Source: an uncultured Pseudoflavonifractor sp. (GTDB lineage Bacteria; Bacillota_A; Clostridia; Oscillospirales; Oscillospiraceae). Taken from it: a stretch of 5,328 bases of DNA. This document shows, piece after piece, positions 4,233 through 5,328 of this stretch. The translations under genes and the position numbers were made by a program. The DNA lies in contig CANPNN010000106.1 in the NCBI GenBank assembly GCA_947575475.1, forward strand, positions 1-5,328, read 5' to 3'. Under the pieces are notes generated by a model. It saw only the letters and a program-made list of their open reading frames with translations. It searched no databases and was not told the DNA's origin. Position 1 is the stretch's first letter; each line of letters starts with the position of its first letter.

Positions 4233-5328
4233 TCACCTGCACATAAAAAACTCCCGCAGCAGGTCCTGGAAGATGCCAAAGGTGGTCAGCCTTTCCACCT
4301 GCTGGGCGGATACAATGTCGATGGTCTCCCGTACCTGCCCGTCGATGGTCACCGTCATCTCCCCCAACTTTTGCCCCACCGCCACCGGAGCTTCCACATC
4401 TGTACTGAGATCGATGGAGGTCTCCACGCCGTTGACCTGGGCCTTCTCCACCAGGATCCGTCCGCCCTGGGCCAGCACAGGCTGGACATACTCCTGTTCC
4501 CCCAGCAGCACTGCCACCGGCGGCAGGGCCTGGGCGGGCTTCACGTCCAGTACGGTGTAGTTGGCAAAGCCGAAGTCCAGCATACTCTTGGCGGTGGCGG
4601 TGCGGGTGTCCCCGGTGGTGGATTTCAGGATCACGGCGATCAGCTCCATCCCGTCCCGCTCGGCGGTGGCCGAGATGCAGAAGCCCGCGGCGTCGGTGGA
4701 GCCGGTCTTCAGTCCTGTGGCCCCGTCATAGAACCGGATGAGCTTGTTGGTGTTGGCAAGCTGGAAGGCCCCGTCCCGGAGGGAGTCCATCCAGATGGTG
4801 GTGTACTCCCGGATGGAGGGGTGGTTCAAAATCAGCTCCCGGCTCATCAGGGCGATGTCGTGGGCCGAGGTGAGATGCCCGGGAGCGGGCAGGCCTGTGC
4901 AGTTCATAAAGGTGGTGTCTTCCATGCCCAGCTCGTGGGCGCGCTGGTTCATCCGCTCCACAAAGGCGCTCTCACTGCCCGCCAGGTGCTCAGCCAGAGC
5001 CACGCTGGCGTCGTTGCCCGAGGCGACTACCACGGCCTTCAGAAGGTCGTGGACGCTCATGGTTTCCCCCTCCTTCAGATAGACCTGGCTTCCCCCCATG
5101 GAGGCGGCCCGGGTGGAGACCTGGACCGTATCCTCCTTGGCAAGAAGCCCTCCGTCAATGGCCTCCATCACCAAAAGGAGGGTCATGACCTTGGTGACGC
5201 TGGCGGGCTCCAGCCTGTCGTGGGAGTTGTGCTCATAAAGGACCTCTCCCGTCTCCTTCTCCATCAGCAGGGCGGCCTTGGCGTCGATATCCGGACTCCC
5301 GGTGACGGTGGCCCGGGCAGGTAAAATA
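4233..5328 (-). CDS. D-alanyl-D-alanine carboxypeptidase (DacF/DacB-type penicillin-binding protein), N-terminus outside window
   Basis: This secreted serine peptidase (MEROPS S11) removes the terminal D-Ala from peptidoglycan stem peptides and sets the amount of cross-linking. The frame is open to the window edge, giving 364 visible residues. The visible start ILPARATVTG looks like the end of a signal peptide with an A-x-A cleavage site. Catalytic motifs are SVTK (serine codon at 5201-5199), SGN (5021-5013) and KTGS (KTG at 4709-4701). All three are intact. A PBP5-like C-terminal beta domain follows (about the last 110 residues), then an end with a possible amphipathic membrane-anchoring helix (VERLTTFGIFQDLLREFF). 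An internal Met at 5264 is not the start, because DIDAKAALLM upstream is conserved family sequence. DacA, DacB and DacF cannot be told apart from this alone. Confidence 0.93.
   Translation of the reverse strand, partial: ILPARATVTGSPDIDAKAALLMEKETGEVLYEHNSHDRLEPASVTKVMTLLLVMEAIDGGLLAKEDTVQVSTRAASMGGSQVYLKEGETMSVHDLLKAVVVASGNDASVALAEHLAGSESAFVERMNQRAHELGMEDTTFMNCTGLPAPGHLTSAHDIALMSRELILNHPSIREYTTIWMDSLRDGAFQLANTNKLIRFYDGATGLKTGSTDAAGFCISATAERDGMELIAVILKSTTGDTRTATAKSMLDFGFANYTVLDVKPAQALPPVAVLLGEQEYVQPVLAQGGRILVEKAQVNGVETSIDLSTDVEAPVAVGQKLGEMTVTIDGQVRETIDIVSAQQVERLTTFGIFQDLLREFFMCR

Noticed and set aside
4371..5324. Plus-strand ORF of 317 codons opposite the carboxypeptidase
   Set aside because: The opposite strand carries intact SxxK, SxN and KTG motifs. 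The plus-strand frame is His/Gly/Val-rich, as expected of an antisense frame in GC-rich DNA.

Overview
This window looks like chromosomal DNA from a GC-rich, endospore-forming Clostridia of the Oscillospiraceae type (Flavonifractor/Lawsonibacter-like). The evidence is the sporulation pair yabP-yabQ next to divIC and an S1-domain gene, a Gram-positive style biotin regulon, strong GGAGG-type ribosome binding sites, and GC-rich third codon positions with AT-rich control regions. The lineage is inferred from gene content only. I see no CRISPR array, tRNA, rRNA, insertion sequence or phage gene.

Layout. (1) 1-1149 is a divergent biotin module. birA (minus strand, 3' end cut off by the window edge) and bioY (plus strand) share a 143-bp control region. 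It holds two BirA-type operators of identical geometry and one good sigma-A promoter for each gene. The upstream operator overlaps the -35 elements of both promoters. (2) 1203-2721 is a plus-strand cluster: yabP, yabQ, divIC and a yabR-like S1 RNA-binding gene, ending in a clear terminator. No terminator separates bioY from yabP. A sigma-E-like promoter overlaps the bioY stop codon, and a sigma-A-like promoter for divIC lies inside the end of yabQ. The annotated yabQ frame overruns divIC by 227 bases. (3) 2773-2992 is a leader with a near-consensus promoter, a yybP-ykoY (manganese) riboswitch and a terminator. It precedes a cation/Ca2+ exchanger family membrane protein (3013-3972). A small unknown ORF (67 aa) follows directly, in the same frame as the exchanger. 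(4) A bidirectional terminator (4195-4228) separates this from a convergent minus-strand D-alanyl-D-alanine carboxypeptidase, whose signal peptide runs off the right edge.

How the parts work together. BirA senses biotin and should shut off bioY (biotin uptake) and its own gene when biotin is plentiful. YabP and YabQ act in the mother cell during sporulation, while DivIC acts at the division septum in growing cells, so the promoter layout suggests separate control inside one cluster. The riboswitch predicts that the exchanger is made when Mn2+ is high, which points to Mn2+ efflux rather than generic Ca2+/Na+ exchange. The carboxypeptidase trims peptidoglycan peptides. I found no wholly new system. 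The best leads are the exchanger under a manganese riboswitch with a duplicated switch element, the double-operator biotin region, and the yabQ-divIC overlap.
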